Below, in pieces: positions 39,107 through 47,995 of a stretch of 64,000 nucleotides of DNA (the first letter of the stretch is position 1; each line of letters starts with the position of its first letter). The notes beneath the pieces are model-generated. The model worked only from the letters and a program-made list of their open reading frames with translations, was not told the DNA's origin and made no database searches. The stretch lies in the NCBI GenBank assembly GCA_016875915.1, contig VGOM01000008.1:1-64000 (forward strand), read 5' to 3'. The DNA is from Chloroflexota bacterium. Its GTDB lineage: Bacteria; Chloroflexota; Dehalococcoidia; UBA2247; RBG-13-53-26. A program made the position numbers and the translations under genes.

Positions 39107-40390
39107 ATGGACAGGGCGCGCATACCGGAGGGCGCCGGTTCGATGGGGTCCAGGCCGCTGCTAGGGGAGTCCACCATGTCATTTCCACGGAGCCAAGCGG
39201 CTTTGCACGGGGTGAGGGTCCTCGACCTGGGTGGTGAGAAAGGGGCATTCTGCGCCAAACTCCTGGCCGACATGGGTGCTGATGTCATCAAGGTCGAACC
39301 CCCTGGAGGTGACCGGGCCAGGCGGGTGGGCCCTTTCCTCAGCGACTTGCCTGACCCCGAGAAGAGCCTGTCATTCTGGTACAACAACACCAGCAAGAGG
39401 GGCATCACGCTCGACATCGGGAAACCCAGGGGACAGGGAATCGTGAAGAGCCTGGCCCGGACGGCAGACGTGCTGCTGGACGGCTGCGGGCCAGGATACC
39501 TGGAGGGGCTGAGCCTGGGCTACGAAGCGCTGACCCGGGTGAATCCCGGCCTGACGCTGACCTCCATCAGCAACTTCGGGCGGACGGGCCCCCGGCGGGG
39601 CTATCTATCCAGCGATATCGTGGCCGCAGCTATGGGAGGGCAGACCTACATCTGCGGCGACACCGACACAGGGCCAGTCACCCCGTACGGGGAGCAGGCC
39701 TGCCTGGTGGCGTCGGTGTTCGGGGCCATCGGCACGCTGATGGCGCTGCGCCACAGGCGCGTCAGCGGCCGGGGCCAACAGGTGGATATCTCCATACATG
39801 AATGCGCGGTCGGAGTGACCGAGCATGTCCTCATCCGGCATTTCTACGACGGCGTGGTGGCCAGGCGGCAGGGCAGCCTCCACTGGGACAACGCCTTCCG
39901 GGTGTTCCCGTGCCGGGATGGCTGGGTGCTGCTCTCGCTCTTCGGGGAGTGGGACACGGTGGTGGAATGGCTGGACAGTGAGGGAATGGCAGCGGATCTG
40001 AAGGAGGAGAGGTGGCGCGATCCTGAGGTGAGGCGGATGGAGGTGGAACACGTGATCGAAGTCCTGGAGGGCTGGACCCGGCGGCACCGGGCTGCGGAAC
40101 TGATGGAGCAGGGTCAGGCGATGCACCTGCCGTGGGCAGTGGTCCATACCCTGAGGGATGTGAAGGGCAGCACGCAACTGCTGGAGAGGGGGTTCTTCGT
40201 GGAGGTGGCTCATCCCGGGGAGGGCAGGTCGTTCAGCTATCCGGGCGCGCCGTATGTGCTCAGCCGAACTCCCTGGAGGATCTGGAAGCGGGCACCCCTG
40301 ATTGGCGAGCACAATGAGGGGATTCTGATGGGGGAACTGGGGCTGACAGCGAAGGAGATGGGCGATCTGGCTGAGGAGGGGATCATCTGA
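39107..40390 (+). CDS. CaiB/BaiF family class III CoA-transferase (ATG 39176 is likely the true start)
   Basis: 'GVRVLDLGGEKGAFCAKLLADMGADVIKVEPPGGD', 'GRGQQVDISIHECAV'. Confidence 0.88.
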   Translation: MDRARIPEGAGSMGSRPLLGESTMSFPRSQAALHGVRVLDLGGEKGAFCAKLLADMGADVIKVEPPGGDRARRVGPFLSDLPDPEKSLSFWYNNTSKRGITLDIGKPRGQGIVKSLARTADVLLDGCGPGYLEGLSLGYEALTRVNPGLTLTSISNFGRTGPRRGYLSSDIVAAAMGGQTYICGDTDTGPVTPYGEQACLVASVFGAIGTLMALRHRRVSGRGQQVDISIHECAVGVTEHVLIRHFYDGVVARRQGSLHWDNAFRVFPCRDGWVLLSLFGEWDTVVEWLDSEGMAADLKEERWRDPEVRRMEVEHVIEVLEGWTRRHRAAELMEQGQAMHLPWAVVHTLRDVKGSTQLLERGFFVEVAHPGEGRSFSYPGAPYVLSRTPWRIWKRAPLIGEHNEGILMGELGLTAKEMGDLAEEGII

Positions 40391-41574
40391 TGCCAGGGGC
40401 ACTGTCAGGCGTGAGGGTGCTTGACTTCACCGCGGTACTGGCCGGGCCCTTTGCCACCCGGATGCTGGCCGATCACGGCGCCGAGGTGATCAAGGTGCAG
40501 TCGCGTCTGACCGCGGGAGGGCCGGCGCACAACCTCACCGGCTACTTCGCCGCCTGGAACCGGAACAAGCTGGGCATCACGCTGAACCTGTCCAAGCCCG
40601 AAGGTGTTCAGCTGGCCAGAAGGCTGGTGCGGATCAGCGATATCCTGGTGGAGAACTTCAGTCCCCGGGTGATGGAGAACTGGGGTCTGGACTACGCAGC
40701 GTTAAGGAAGGAAAGACCTGAACTGATCATGCTGAGCATGTCGGGCATGGGGCGGACAGGGCCGTGGCGGGACTACTTTGCCTTCGGGCCGACGGTGCAG
40801 GCGTTGAGCGGGATGACGTACCTCACGGGTTCTCCGGGCCGGGCTCCCCTGGGGCTGGGCTACTCATATGCTGACCATGTGGCCGGCCTGATGGGCGTGC
40901 TGGCCGTACTGGCGGCCGTGGAGCACCGGCAGAGGACAGGGGAGGGGCAGCACATTGACCTGTCCGAGACTGAGGCGATGTGCAGTCTGCTGGGGACAGG
41001 GATGCTGGACAGCGCCTGCAACGGCAGAGACCCTGCGCCCGAAGGGAACTCCTCGCCGCAGCGACTGGGGGCACCGCACGGGGTCTACCGCTGCAGGGGA
41101 GAAGACAGATGGTGTGCCATCGCGGTGTTCAATGACCAAGAGTGGGATGCCTTCTGCCAGGCGCTGGGCCGTCCATCATGGACCGTGAGGGCAGAGTTCA
41201 GCAGCCAGGGGCAGAGATGGAAGCACTCGGCCCAACTGGATGCTGTGGTGGAGGAGTGGACCAGCCAGCGGGATGCCCGAGAGGTCATGGAATCCCTGCA
41301 GAGGGCGGGGGTTGCTGCGGGGGTGGTACAGAATGCGTCCGACCTGGCGGGCGATCCGCAGCTGAAAGCCAGGGACTTCTTCGTGGAGCTGGAGCATCCC
41401 GTCCTGGGCAGGACCGTCTCGGACGGGAGTCCGATAGGGCTGAGCGAGACCCCAGCGGTGTACCGGCGGGCTGGTCCAGAGCTGGGGCAAGACAACGACT
41501 ATGTCTATCGTTCCCTGCTGGGCCTGCCGGAGGCGGAGATAGAGCGTCTCACTGCCGCGGGGGTGATCTTCTGA
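40390..41574 (+). CDS. CaiB/BaiF family class III CoA-transferase
   Basis: 'GVRVLDFTAVLAGPFATRMLADHGAEVIKVQ', 'DILVENFSPRVMENWGLDYAALRKERPELIMLSMSGMG', 'GEGQHIDLSETEAM'. Confidence 0.93.
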   Translation: MPGALSGVRVLDFTAVLAGPFATRMLADHGAEVIKVQSRLTAGGPAHNLTGYFAAWNRNKLGITLNLSKPEGVQLARRLVRISDILVENFSPRVMENWGLDYAALRKERPELIMLSMSGMGRTGPWRDYFAFGPTVQALSGMTYLTGSPGRAPLGLGYSYADHVAGLMGVLAVLAAVEHRQRTGEGQHIDLSETEAMCSLLGTGMLDSACNGRDPAPEGNSSPQRLGAPHGVYRCRGEDRWCAIAVFNDQEWDAFCQALGRPSWTVRAEFSSQGQRWKHSAQLDAVVEEWTSQRDAREVMESLQRAGVAAGVVQNASDLAGDPQLKARDFFVELEHPVLGRTVSDGSPIGLSETPAVYRRAGPELGQDNDYVYRSLLGLPEAEIERLTAAGVIF

Positions 41575-41619
41575 ATCCAGACTCCCGAGATGCGGGGAGG
41601 GCCCCGGTTCTGAGGGGGG

Positions 41620-42513
41620 TTAGGGCTGCTTCCCGCGGAAGCTGGAGATGTAGCCGGAGAGGGTCATCTGATACTGGGCCGGTACTTCAGCTCCGGGGAA
41701 GCGATGTCTGATATGGCCCAGGAGACGCTGCCAGATCTGCTGATCCGACTCGCCCTGCTCCAGGCCTTCCCGGACGAGGTCGGCGAAGGCGGTGGTGTTC
41801 TCCCTGACCTGCTGGATCAGTCTGCCGGTGTTCCTGCCAATTCCGCAGTGGGAATAGAAGAGGAGCCGGGGCTGCAGCCGGGCCAGCCGGGCTATCGTCT
41901 GCAGATAGAGCTCCAGATCGAAAGGGGGCACGGCTGCGGGCAGAGGGAAATCGGGCATGTCAGCGGGGACGATGCCGAGGGCTTCGCCGCAGAACAGCCC
42001 CTGGGTCAGGCTGTCCAGGATGGCCAGGTGGTGGGAGGCGTGTCCAGGAGCGAAGAGAAGGGTCAGATCTCTCTTGCCGAGACGGACAACCTCGCCGTCG
42101 CGGGCGACATGGATCTGGCCGGTGGGGACGGGAAGGATGGGGCCGAAGGTCTGCTCGAAGTCCGGGCCGAAGACCAGACGGGTGCTCTCGACGAGCCTGG
42201 CCGGCTCAGCCAGGTGCGGCGCCCCGCGAGGATGGAGGACGACCCGGGCCTGAGGCAGCCGCTGGGCCAGCAAGCCCGATCCTCCGCCGTGGTCGACGTG
42301 GATATGGGTGGGAATGACGTAGATCGGGCCGTCAAGGTTGAGGCCGAGGTCTGCGGATCTGCTGAGCAGCCGTGAGGCGGTGGTCGTTGAGCCCGGCTCG
42401 ATCAGCACCGAGGGCGTGTCGACGATGAGATAGACGATCTCGCCGAGAGAGAAGTCCGAGTCCGACGCAGGGTTGATGAGGAAGGTGTTCGGGGCTACCT
42501 CGGTGACTTCCAT
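41620..42513 (-). CDS. Metallo-beta-lactamase-fold hydrolase
   Basis: 'IYVIPTHIHVDHGGGSGLLAQRLPQARVVLHP', 'LLFAPGHASHHLAILD'. Confidence 0.88.
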   Translation of the reverse strand: MEVTEVAPNTFLINPASDSDFSLGEIVYLIVDTPSVLIEPGSTTTASRLLSRSADLGLNLDGPIYVIPTHIHVDHGGGSGLLAQRLPQARVVLHPRGAPHLAEPARLVESTRLVFGPDFEQTFGPILPVPTGQIHVARDGEVVRLGKRDLTLLFAPGHASHHLAILDSLTQGLFCGEALGIVPADMPDFPLPAAVPPFDLELYLQTIARLARLQPRLLFYSHCGIGRNTGRLIQQVRENTTAFADLVREGLEQGESDQQIWQRLLGHIRHRFPGAEVPAQYQMTLSGYISSFRGKQP

Positions 42514-42728
42514 GGTCTTCTGAAGGCCTGTGCCGCCTGTCGCGGCATTGATGATACCACAGGCCGGGCCGGCCACGGAGGGATTCAGGGGCAACGGTGG
42601 TGAGAACCGTGGAAAGCAAGCCACAGGCCATCGGGTTGCGGGCAACGCAGCCGAGTTGCTAAGATGGCCCTGATTGACACCGCCATCGGCTTGCCATGGC
42701 CGATGGAGACTGACAGAGGAGGAAGGAA

Positions 42729-43481
42729 TTGCCCGGACTACTGAAGGACAAGGTGGCACTGGTTACCGGCGGAGCTGCGGGGATAGGGCGGGCAACGGCC
42801 CAGATCTTCGCTCGCGATGGGGCGAAGGTGATGGTGGCGGACATAGTGGTTGAGGGAGGCCAGGAGACCGCCCGTCTGATCCGGGAAGCGGGCGGAGAGG
42901 CCACGTTCGCCAGGTGCGATGTTTCCAGATCGGAGGAGGTCAGGGCCCTGGTTGACCAGACGGTGAAGGCCTATGGCAGGCTGGACTGTGCCTTCAACAA
43001 CGCAGGGATCGAAGGAACGGTCTCATCGACAGCGGACTGCACTGAGGAGAATTGGGACAGCATCGTGGCCACCAACCTTAAAGGGGAGTGGCTCTGCATG
43101 AAGTACGAGATTCCGCAGATGCTGAAGCAGGGTGGAGGGGCCATCGTGAACACCGCTTCGGTAGGGGGATTGGTGGGCTTGCCGGGCCTGTCCGCCTATT
43201 GCGCCTCCAAAGGTGGTGTGGTGCAACTGACCAAGGTGGCCGCCCTGGAGTACGCCAAGTCCAACATCCGGGTGAACGCCATATGCCCGGGAGGGATCCG
43301 CACCGGGATGTCAAAACGCCTGGGGAGGCAACCCCAGATGGGTGAGACGTTGCCGGCACCGATGAGGCGGTGGGCCAAGCCGGAGGAGATCGGTGAGGTG
43401 GTTGCCTGGCTGTGCTCCGATGCGGCGTCATTCGTCACCGGGCACACGATGACAGCCGACGGCGGCTTCGTGGCTCAGTAG
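42729..43481 (+). CDS. Short-chain dehydrogenase/reductase (SDR)
   Basis: 'KVALVTGGAAGIGRATAQIFARDGAKVMVADI', 'NNAGIEG', 'YCASKGGVVQLTK', C-terminal 'MTADGGFVAQ'. Confidence 0.95.
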   Translation: MPGLLKDKVALVTGGAAGIGRATAQIFARDGAKVMVADIVVEGGQETARLIREAGGEATFARCDVSRSEEVRALVDQTVKAYGRLDCAFNNAGIEGTVSSTADCTEENWDSIVATNLKGEWLCMKYEIPQMLKQGGGAIVNTASVGGLVGLPGLSAYCASKGGVVQLTKVAALEYAKSNIRVNAICPGGIRTGMSKRLGRQPQMGETLPAPMRRWAKPEEIGEVVAWLCSDAASFVTGHTMTADGGFVAQ

Positions 43482-43502
43482 GCAGATCTGCGACCGGCAG
43501 CC

Positions 43503-44090
43503 TCAGTCAATGAGGTTCTTGGTGCTGGGGATGCGGTGCCTCATCCGATCGTCAATGCGGCTGGCGGCGTCCAGTGCGCGGGCCAGCGCCTTGAAGATGG
43601 CCTCAGCCTTATGGTGATCGTTGTTGCCCCTGTAGACCGCGGTGTGCAGGTTCAGCCTGGCCTCAGAAGCGAAGGTCTCCAGGAAGTGGCGGACCAGGCC
43701 AGAGGGGAGGTCGGCGATCTGCTTGTCCTCGAATGGGATCTCCACCACGGCGTATCCACGTCCGCTGATGTCGATGGCGACCAGAGCCAGGGCATCATCC
43801 ATGGGGACCAGGGCGTGTGCCATGCGGACGATGCCCTGTCTGTCACCCAGAGCCTGGTTCAGTGCCCGGCCGATGCAGAGGGCGACGTCCTCCACGACGT
43901 GATGAGTGTCCAGGCCGGCAGCTGAAACCTTGAGGTTGAGGGCGCCGTGGTGGGAGAGTTGGGCCAGCAGGTGATCAAGCATACGAATACCGGTGGCGAT
44001 ATCTGAATCGCCTGTCCCATCAACATCCAGCTCAACGCTGATGCTGGTCTCTTTGGTCTCGCGCTTGACCTTGCCCTTCCTGGCATCCAT
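43503..44090 (-). CDS. hisB: Imidazoleglycerol-phosphate dehydratase
   Basis: 'TKETSISVELDVDGTG', 'GIRMLDHLLAQLSHHGALNL', 'DTHHVVEDVALCIG', 'NDHHKAEAIFKALARAL'. Confidence 0.95.
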   Translation of the reverse strand: MDARKGKVKRETKETSISVELDVDGTGDSDIATGIRMLDHLLAQLSHHGALNLKVSAAGLDTHHVVEDVALCIGRALNQALGDRQGIVRMAHALVPMDDALALVAIDISGRGYAVVEIPFEDKQIADLPSGLVRHFLETFASEARLNLHTAVYRGNNDHHKAEAIFKALARALDAASRIDDRMRHRIPSTKNLID

Positions 44091-44183
44091 GTGTCGCCTA
44101 TCGCTGGGACCGCGCAACTCCCGGCTCGGCTGCCTGCTGGGGGAGCACGGTGGATCGTTCTCGTGGGAATTGTAACATACCTC

Positions 44184-44211
44184 TTGACAAAAGGCGAACT
44201 AGTGCTAAACT
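44184..44211 (+). promoter_or_regulatory. Sigma70-type promoter upstream of surface protein gene
   Basis: TTGACA 44184-44189, 16-nt spacer, TAAACT 44206-44211, in hisB/surface-protein divergent intergenic region. Confidence 0.6.
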
Positions 44212-44354
44212 ACGAGGCGGAATTCGGGGGGAGAAGGAGGTGATAGCCCCGACACCAAACACGGCTATTGAGGAAGTGATCCTGGGGGTGGAGGATGTGG
44301 GGTGGGGAAGGGAAGTCATTAGGATTGACGGACTGTAAAGGAGGTCAGAACAAA

Positions 44355-45773
44355 GTGGCGAAACGACGTTTTGCCTTGGTGTTCGCTGTCGGCTTCACGT
44401 TGGCGGCACTCGTTGCCATGATTGTGCCGGGAACAGCACAGGCAGGCATCAGTTCGTACAACTGGGCAGAGACCGCCTATGTAGGGACCGACAGCTTCTA
44501 TGGCGGGCCGGTAGTGGCCTACAAGGCTGGGTCAACAGCCAAACTGACGGCGGCAGTGTTCAACGACACGGCTGGGACGGCAGACATCACCATAAAGGAA
44601 GCGAAGATCAAGTTCGACTGGGGCCAGGAGTACGCGGCCACCGCCTATCCGACGGAGATCAGGGACAACGAGAGCGGAGTCGTGTCATTCAGTTTCGCTG
44701 TGCCGGCTTCAGACGTGGCCAGCAACGCGATACTCCATAGCTACCAGATCATCGTCGGCTATCAACAGCAGGGCGTGAGCTACAAGAGGTACGCCAGTGC
44801 CGGCGACTTCCTTGGCAACGGCAATGGCATCAATGTGGACTTCTTCACGAGCTCTGCGCCTGTCGTGCCGGGGTCCATGGCGATTACGTTTGTGGATCTC
44901 GCGGCTCAGACAGTGACAGCGGTTGGCGCGGCTGCCTACACCGTGAACAACTACTCGGGCAAGGTGAGTTTTGTGTCAGCTCCAGCCTCGGGGATTCAGG
45001 TTTGGGCAACGTACTCGTATCCTGAACTCCTGGGCTTCGGCAACGGAGTCAACACGGTATTCGTGACTGGGGCGAGACCGGTGGTAGCGGGTTCACAGAG
45101 GGTGTTCCTGAGGAACACGGTAACCCAGACGGTGACTGAGGTTGCTGCCGCAGCGTATGCGTTTGTGGCGGAGACCGGCGAGGTCACCTTTGTAACGGCA
45201 CCGACTCAGTGGGAGCAGGTGTACGCGTTCTACGAGTACTACTCGCGCTTCACGGCGGCCACAGGAGCTGACTTTGCCGCATACTCGGCTGACCAGGCCG
45301 ATGCCCGGCAGCTGAAGCAGCAGTATGGCACGCTGTATCGGCCCACGAACTTCATCCCCAGCGCGGAGGGTTCGCAGTTGATAGTGGAAGCCGATGCGCA
45401 GGAGGCTCTGGGTGACACGGCGTATGCCAATGGCGACTTCAGCGGTGCGAAGACGTACTATCAGAATGCCATCGACAAGATGACCGCAGCCATAGCGGCT
45501 GACAGCGCTGTCAACGGTACTCTGGAGGATGCCCTGACAGGGCTGGGCACCGGAGCGGCGGCATGGCTCGATGGCCAGGCTGCCAAGTCCGATGCGGAGG
45601 CCAAGAGGATCGAGGCTCTGACCAAGGCCGAGGCGAACAAGCTGAACGCAGAGGCCGGCTTCAATGATCTGTACGGGGTGTTCCTCATACTGATCGGCGT
45701 GGCTGGCGTGCTGGGTGCGGCCGGCGCCATAGTCTGGGCGGTGTCACGCCTGGTGGCCGCCAGACGGATGTAG
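44355..45773 (+). CDS. Secreted, TM-anchored surface protein with two tandem ~70-aa beta-rich repeats
   Basis: GTG start with SD aggaggt; signal peptide 'FALVFAVGFTLAALVAMIVPGTAQA'; repeats 'FLGNGNGINVDFFTSSAPVVPGS..' and 'LLGFGNGVNTVFVTGARPVVAGS..'; C-terminal TM. Confidence 0.85.
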   Translation: MAKRRFALVFAVGFTLAALVAMIVPGTAQAGISSYNWAETAYVGTDSFYGGPVVAYKAGSTAKLTAAVFNDTAGTADITIKEAKIKFDWGQEYAATAYPTEIRDNESGVVSFSFAVPASDVASNAILHSYQIIVGYQQQGVSYKRYASAGDFLGNGNGINVDFFTSSAPVVPGSMAITFVDLAAQTVTAVGAAAYTVNNYSGKVSFVSAPASGIQVWATYSYPELLGFGNGVNTVFVTGARPVVAGSQRVFLRNTVTQTVTEVAAAAYAFVAETGEVTFVTAPTQWEQVYAFYEYYSRFTAATGADFAAYSADQADARQLKQQYGTLYRPTNFIPSAEGSQLIVEADAQEALGDTAYANGDFSGAKTYYQNAIDKMTAAIAADSAVNGTLEDALTGLGTGAAAWLDGQAAKSDAEAKRIEALTKAEANKLNAEAGFNDLYGVFLILIGVAGVLGAAGAIVWAVSRLVAARRM

Positions 45774-45805
45774 ACGGCGACAGAGAGCGCAACGGATTGA
45801 ATCCG

Positions 45806-45842
45806 AACAGGGGATGACTCGAGGTCATCCCCTGTTGCTTTT
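45806..45842 (+). terminator. Strong Rho-independent terminator
   Basis: Perfect 13-bp stem AACAGGGGATGAC/GTCATCCCCTGTT, 5-nt loop, then gctttt. Confidence 0.88.
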
Positions 45843-45880
45843 GCCGAGGCATTGAAGGGGAGCGCTGCCTTGGTCGGAGC

Positions 45881-46321
45881 TCAGGCTTGGTGCGGCGGAC
45901 GGAGGAGGTCGACGCCCGGCTGTGGCTGGACAATGGCGATCTGGACGCCATGCGTGGATCTGGGATGGGTGAACATGACCTGGCCCTGGGGGAAGCTCAG
46001 AGGGCCGGGGGTGAGGAAGACAATGCCGCTGGCCTTCATGGCCTCGGCCGCTTGCTCGATATCGGTGACTTCAAAGGAGATGTGGTTGATGCCTTCTCCC
46101 CTGGAGGCGATGAAGGTGGCGATGGGGTTGGAGTCGTCACGGGGGGCCACCAGGCTGATGCTGGCGGCTTCGATGTAGAAGCGGGCCCCGCTGATGCCGG
46201 AGTAGGCATACTGCTCCGGCCCGAGGAGAGCCGGGGCCGTGCTCAGGAGCCCGGAATAGGTGGCCACCGCTTCGTCGAGATCCGCCACCGCGATGCCCAC
46301 GTCCAGAAAGCGCTTCACCAT
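45881..46321 (-). CDS. VOC-superfamily protein (methylmalonyl-CoA epimerase/glyoxalase-like)
   Basis: 'FLDVGIAVADLDEAVATYSGLLS', 'GEGINHISFEVTDIEQAAEAMKASGI', C-terminal 'HGVQIAIVQP'. Confidence 0.85.
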   Translation of the reverse strand: MVKRFLDVGIAVADLDEAVATYSGLLSTAPALLGPEQYAYSGISGARFYIEAASISLVAPRDDSNPIATFIASRGEGINHISFEVTDIEQAAEAMKASGIVFLTPGPLSFPQGQVMFTHPRSTHGVQIAIVQPQPGVDLLRPPHQA

Positions 46322-46360
46322 GTCCTTGCTTCTGTGGCCCGGTGCGGGCCCCTCGGCTGA

Positions 46361-46400
46361 AGAAAGAGAGAGCGGCTAGACTGTCAAGCCTAGCCGCTCT
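46361..46400 (-). terminator. Hairpin between the two VOC genes, candidate terminator on minus strand
   Basis: AGAGCGGCTAG (46369-46379)/CTAGCCGCTCT (46390-46400), pyrimidine tract ctctttctt follows on minus strand. Confidence 0.6.
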
Positions 46401-46427
46401 GATGACCACGCGGTACGGTTGCCTCGA

Positions 46428-46835
46428 CTATTTGTCCGGCTGGATGAACTCAATCTGCACGCCGTGCAGCGACTTGGGGTGTCCGAAGTTGACCTTGCCG
46501 CCGGAGTATGTGAGAGCCTTGTCGCTGACGAACTTGACACCCTTTTCGGTGAAGTCCTTCATATCATGTTCGAGGTTGTCCACCCTGAGGGAGATGAGGA
46601 ATACGCCCTCGCCTCTGCTCTCGACAAACTTGTAGATGGATGTCTCCGGATTGCTGGAGGCGATGAGGTTGATGCTGACGCCGCCGACGTGGAAGGAAGC
46701 GCCGGTCAGGCCGGGGAAAGCGAAGTCCTCGGGCTTCGTGTAGACCGGAGGCACGCCGAGGAAGCCGCCATACTTCTTGACAGCTGCTTCCAGGTCTTTG
46801 ACCGCTATGTTGACCCCGTAGAACTGCTTCACCAT
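46428..46835 (-). CDS. VOC-superfamily protein
   Basis: 'MVKQFYGVNIAVKDLEAAVKKYGGFLG', 'GEGVFLISLRVDNLEHDMKDF', 'SLHGVQIEFIQPDK'. Start set at ATG 46835. Confidence 0.85.
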   Translation of the reverse strand: MVKQFYGVNIAVKDLEAAVKKYGGFLGVPPVYTKPEDFAFPGLTGASFHVGGVSINLIASSNPETSIYKFVESRGEGVFLISLRVDNLEHDMKDFTEKGVKFVSDKALTYSGGKVNFGHPKSLHGVQIEFIQPDK

Positions 46836-46881
46836 GTGCTTGTTTTCTCCTCCTATCTCATAATGGGCGACTTGAGCTATT

Positions 46882-47976
46882 CTAGCAAATCCCGCTGAGC
46901 GCCGCAACAAGAGCGTCCGTATGCTCCGGCTTGCCCACGCTGATGCGGAGGCAGTCCCTGAGGAGCGGCGTGTCGAAGTAGCGGACCAGGATGCCTCTCT
47001 GCCTCAGTTCGCGGTGGATGCGAGCGGCCTGCCCTTCGAGGACGGAACAGAGGACGAAGTTGGCCTGGGATGGCCAGGGCTGGAGGAGTCCGGTTTGAGC
47101 CAGTTCTGTGCCCAGGCGCTGACGTTCTGAGACTATGGCTCTGATGGTCTGGCGGAGGTAGTCCAGGTCCTTCAGCGATTCGATGGCAGCGATCTGGGCG
47201 GCGGCATTGACGTTGTAGGGCGGTTTGACCCGGAAGAGGCGCTCGGCGAACTTTCGGGGGAAGATGCCGTAGCCGACGCGGAGTCCAGCCAGCCCGGCCC
47301 ACTTGCTGAAGGTGCGCAGGACGATCAGGTTGGGGTGGCCGGCCACCAGGGGTATGACGGTCTGCCCGCAGAACTCGTAGTAGGCCTCGTCCACCACGAC
47401 GATGACCTGGCTTCCGAGGACCTCGAGGACGTCTTCGATGGACGTGGTGTTGCCGCTGGGGTTGTTGGGGGAAGCTATGAAGACCACTTTGGCCCCCGCC
47501 CGGGCCGCCTCCTTGACGGCGGAGACTTCGATGGCGAAGGCCCCGTCACGGGGCACGCTGACCACCTGGCCGCCGTAGGATTCAGTACTGAACTGATAGA
47601 CACCGAAGGTGGGCACGCAGTTGACCACCCTGTCGCCGGGGTTGACGAAGAGACGCATGACGAAATCGATCAGTTCGTCGCTGCCGCTGCCGACCACTAT
47701 CTGCTCAGCCGGGACCCCGGCGTACTCCTGGAGAGCCTTCCGCAGCTCCCGCTGCTCGGAATCGGGGTAGATGTGATAGTAGGGGTATTCGGAGAGGGCC
47801 TTCCTCACCCTGGGTGAGCAGCCGTAGGGGTTCTCGTTCCCGTCGAGCTTGATCAGCCTGCCGGCAGGAAAGCCGCCATCCTCAGAGACGACCTCAAGGG
47901 GCGCGATGTAGCCGTAGGGCTTCATGTTCAGGAGATGGGGTCTGATCAAGTTCTGGAATTCGGCATCCGGATTCAT
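46882..47976 (-). CDS. hisC: Histidinol-phosphate aminotransferase
   Basis: 'KLDGNENPYGCSPRV', 'FIASPNNPSGNTTSI', 'VDEAYYEFCG', 'LRTFSKWAGLAGLRVGYGI'. Confidence 0.94.
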   Translation of the reverse strand: MNPDAEFQNLIRPHLLNMKPYGYIAPLEVVSEDGGFPAGRLIKLDGNENPYGCSPRVRKALSEYPYYHIYPDSEQRELRKALQEYAGVPAEQIVVGSGSDELIDFVMRLFVNPGDRVVNCVPTFGVYQFSTESYGGQVVSVPRDGAFAIEVSAVKEAARAGAKVVFIASPNNPSGNTTSIEDVLEVLGSQVIVVVDEAYYEFCGQTVIPLVAGHPNLIVLRTFSKWAGLAGLRVGYGIFPRKFAERLFRVKPPYNVNAAAQIAAIESLKDLDYLRQTIRAIVSERQRLGTELAQTGLLQPWPSQANFVLCSVLEGQAARIHRELRQRGILVRYFDTPLLRDCLRISVGKPEHTDALVAALSGIC

Positions 47977-47995
47977 ATCTCAACCTATCCTCTCT

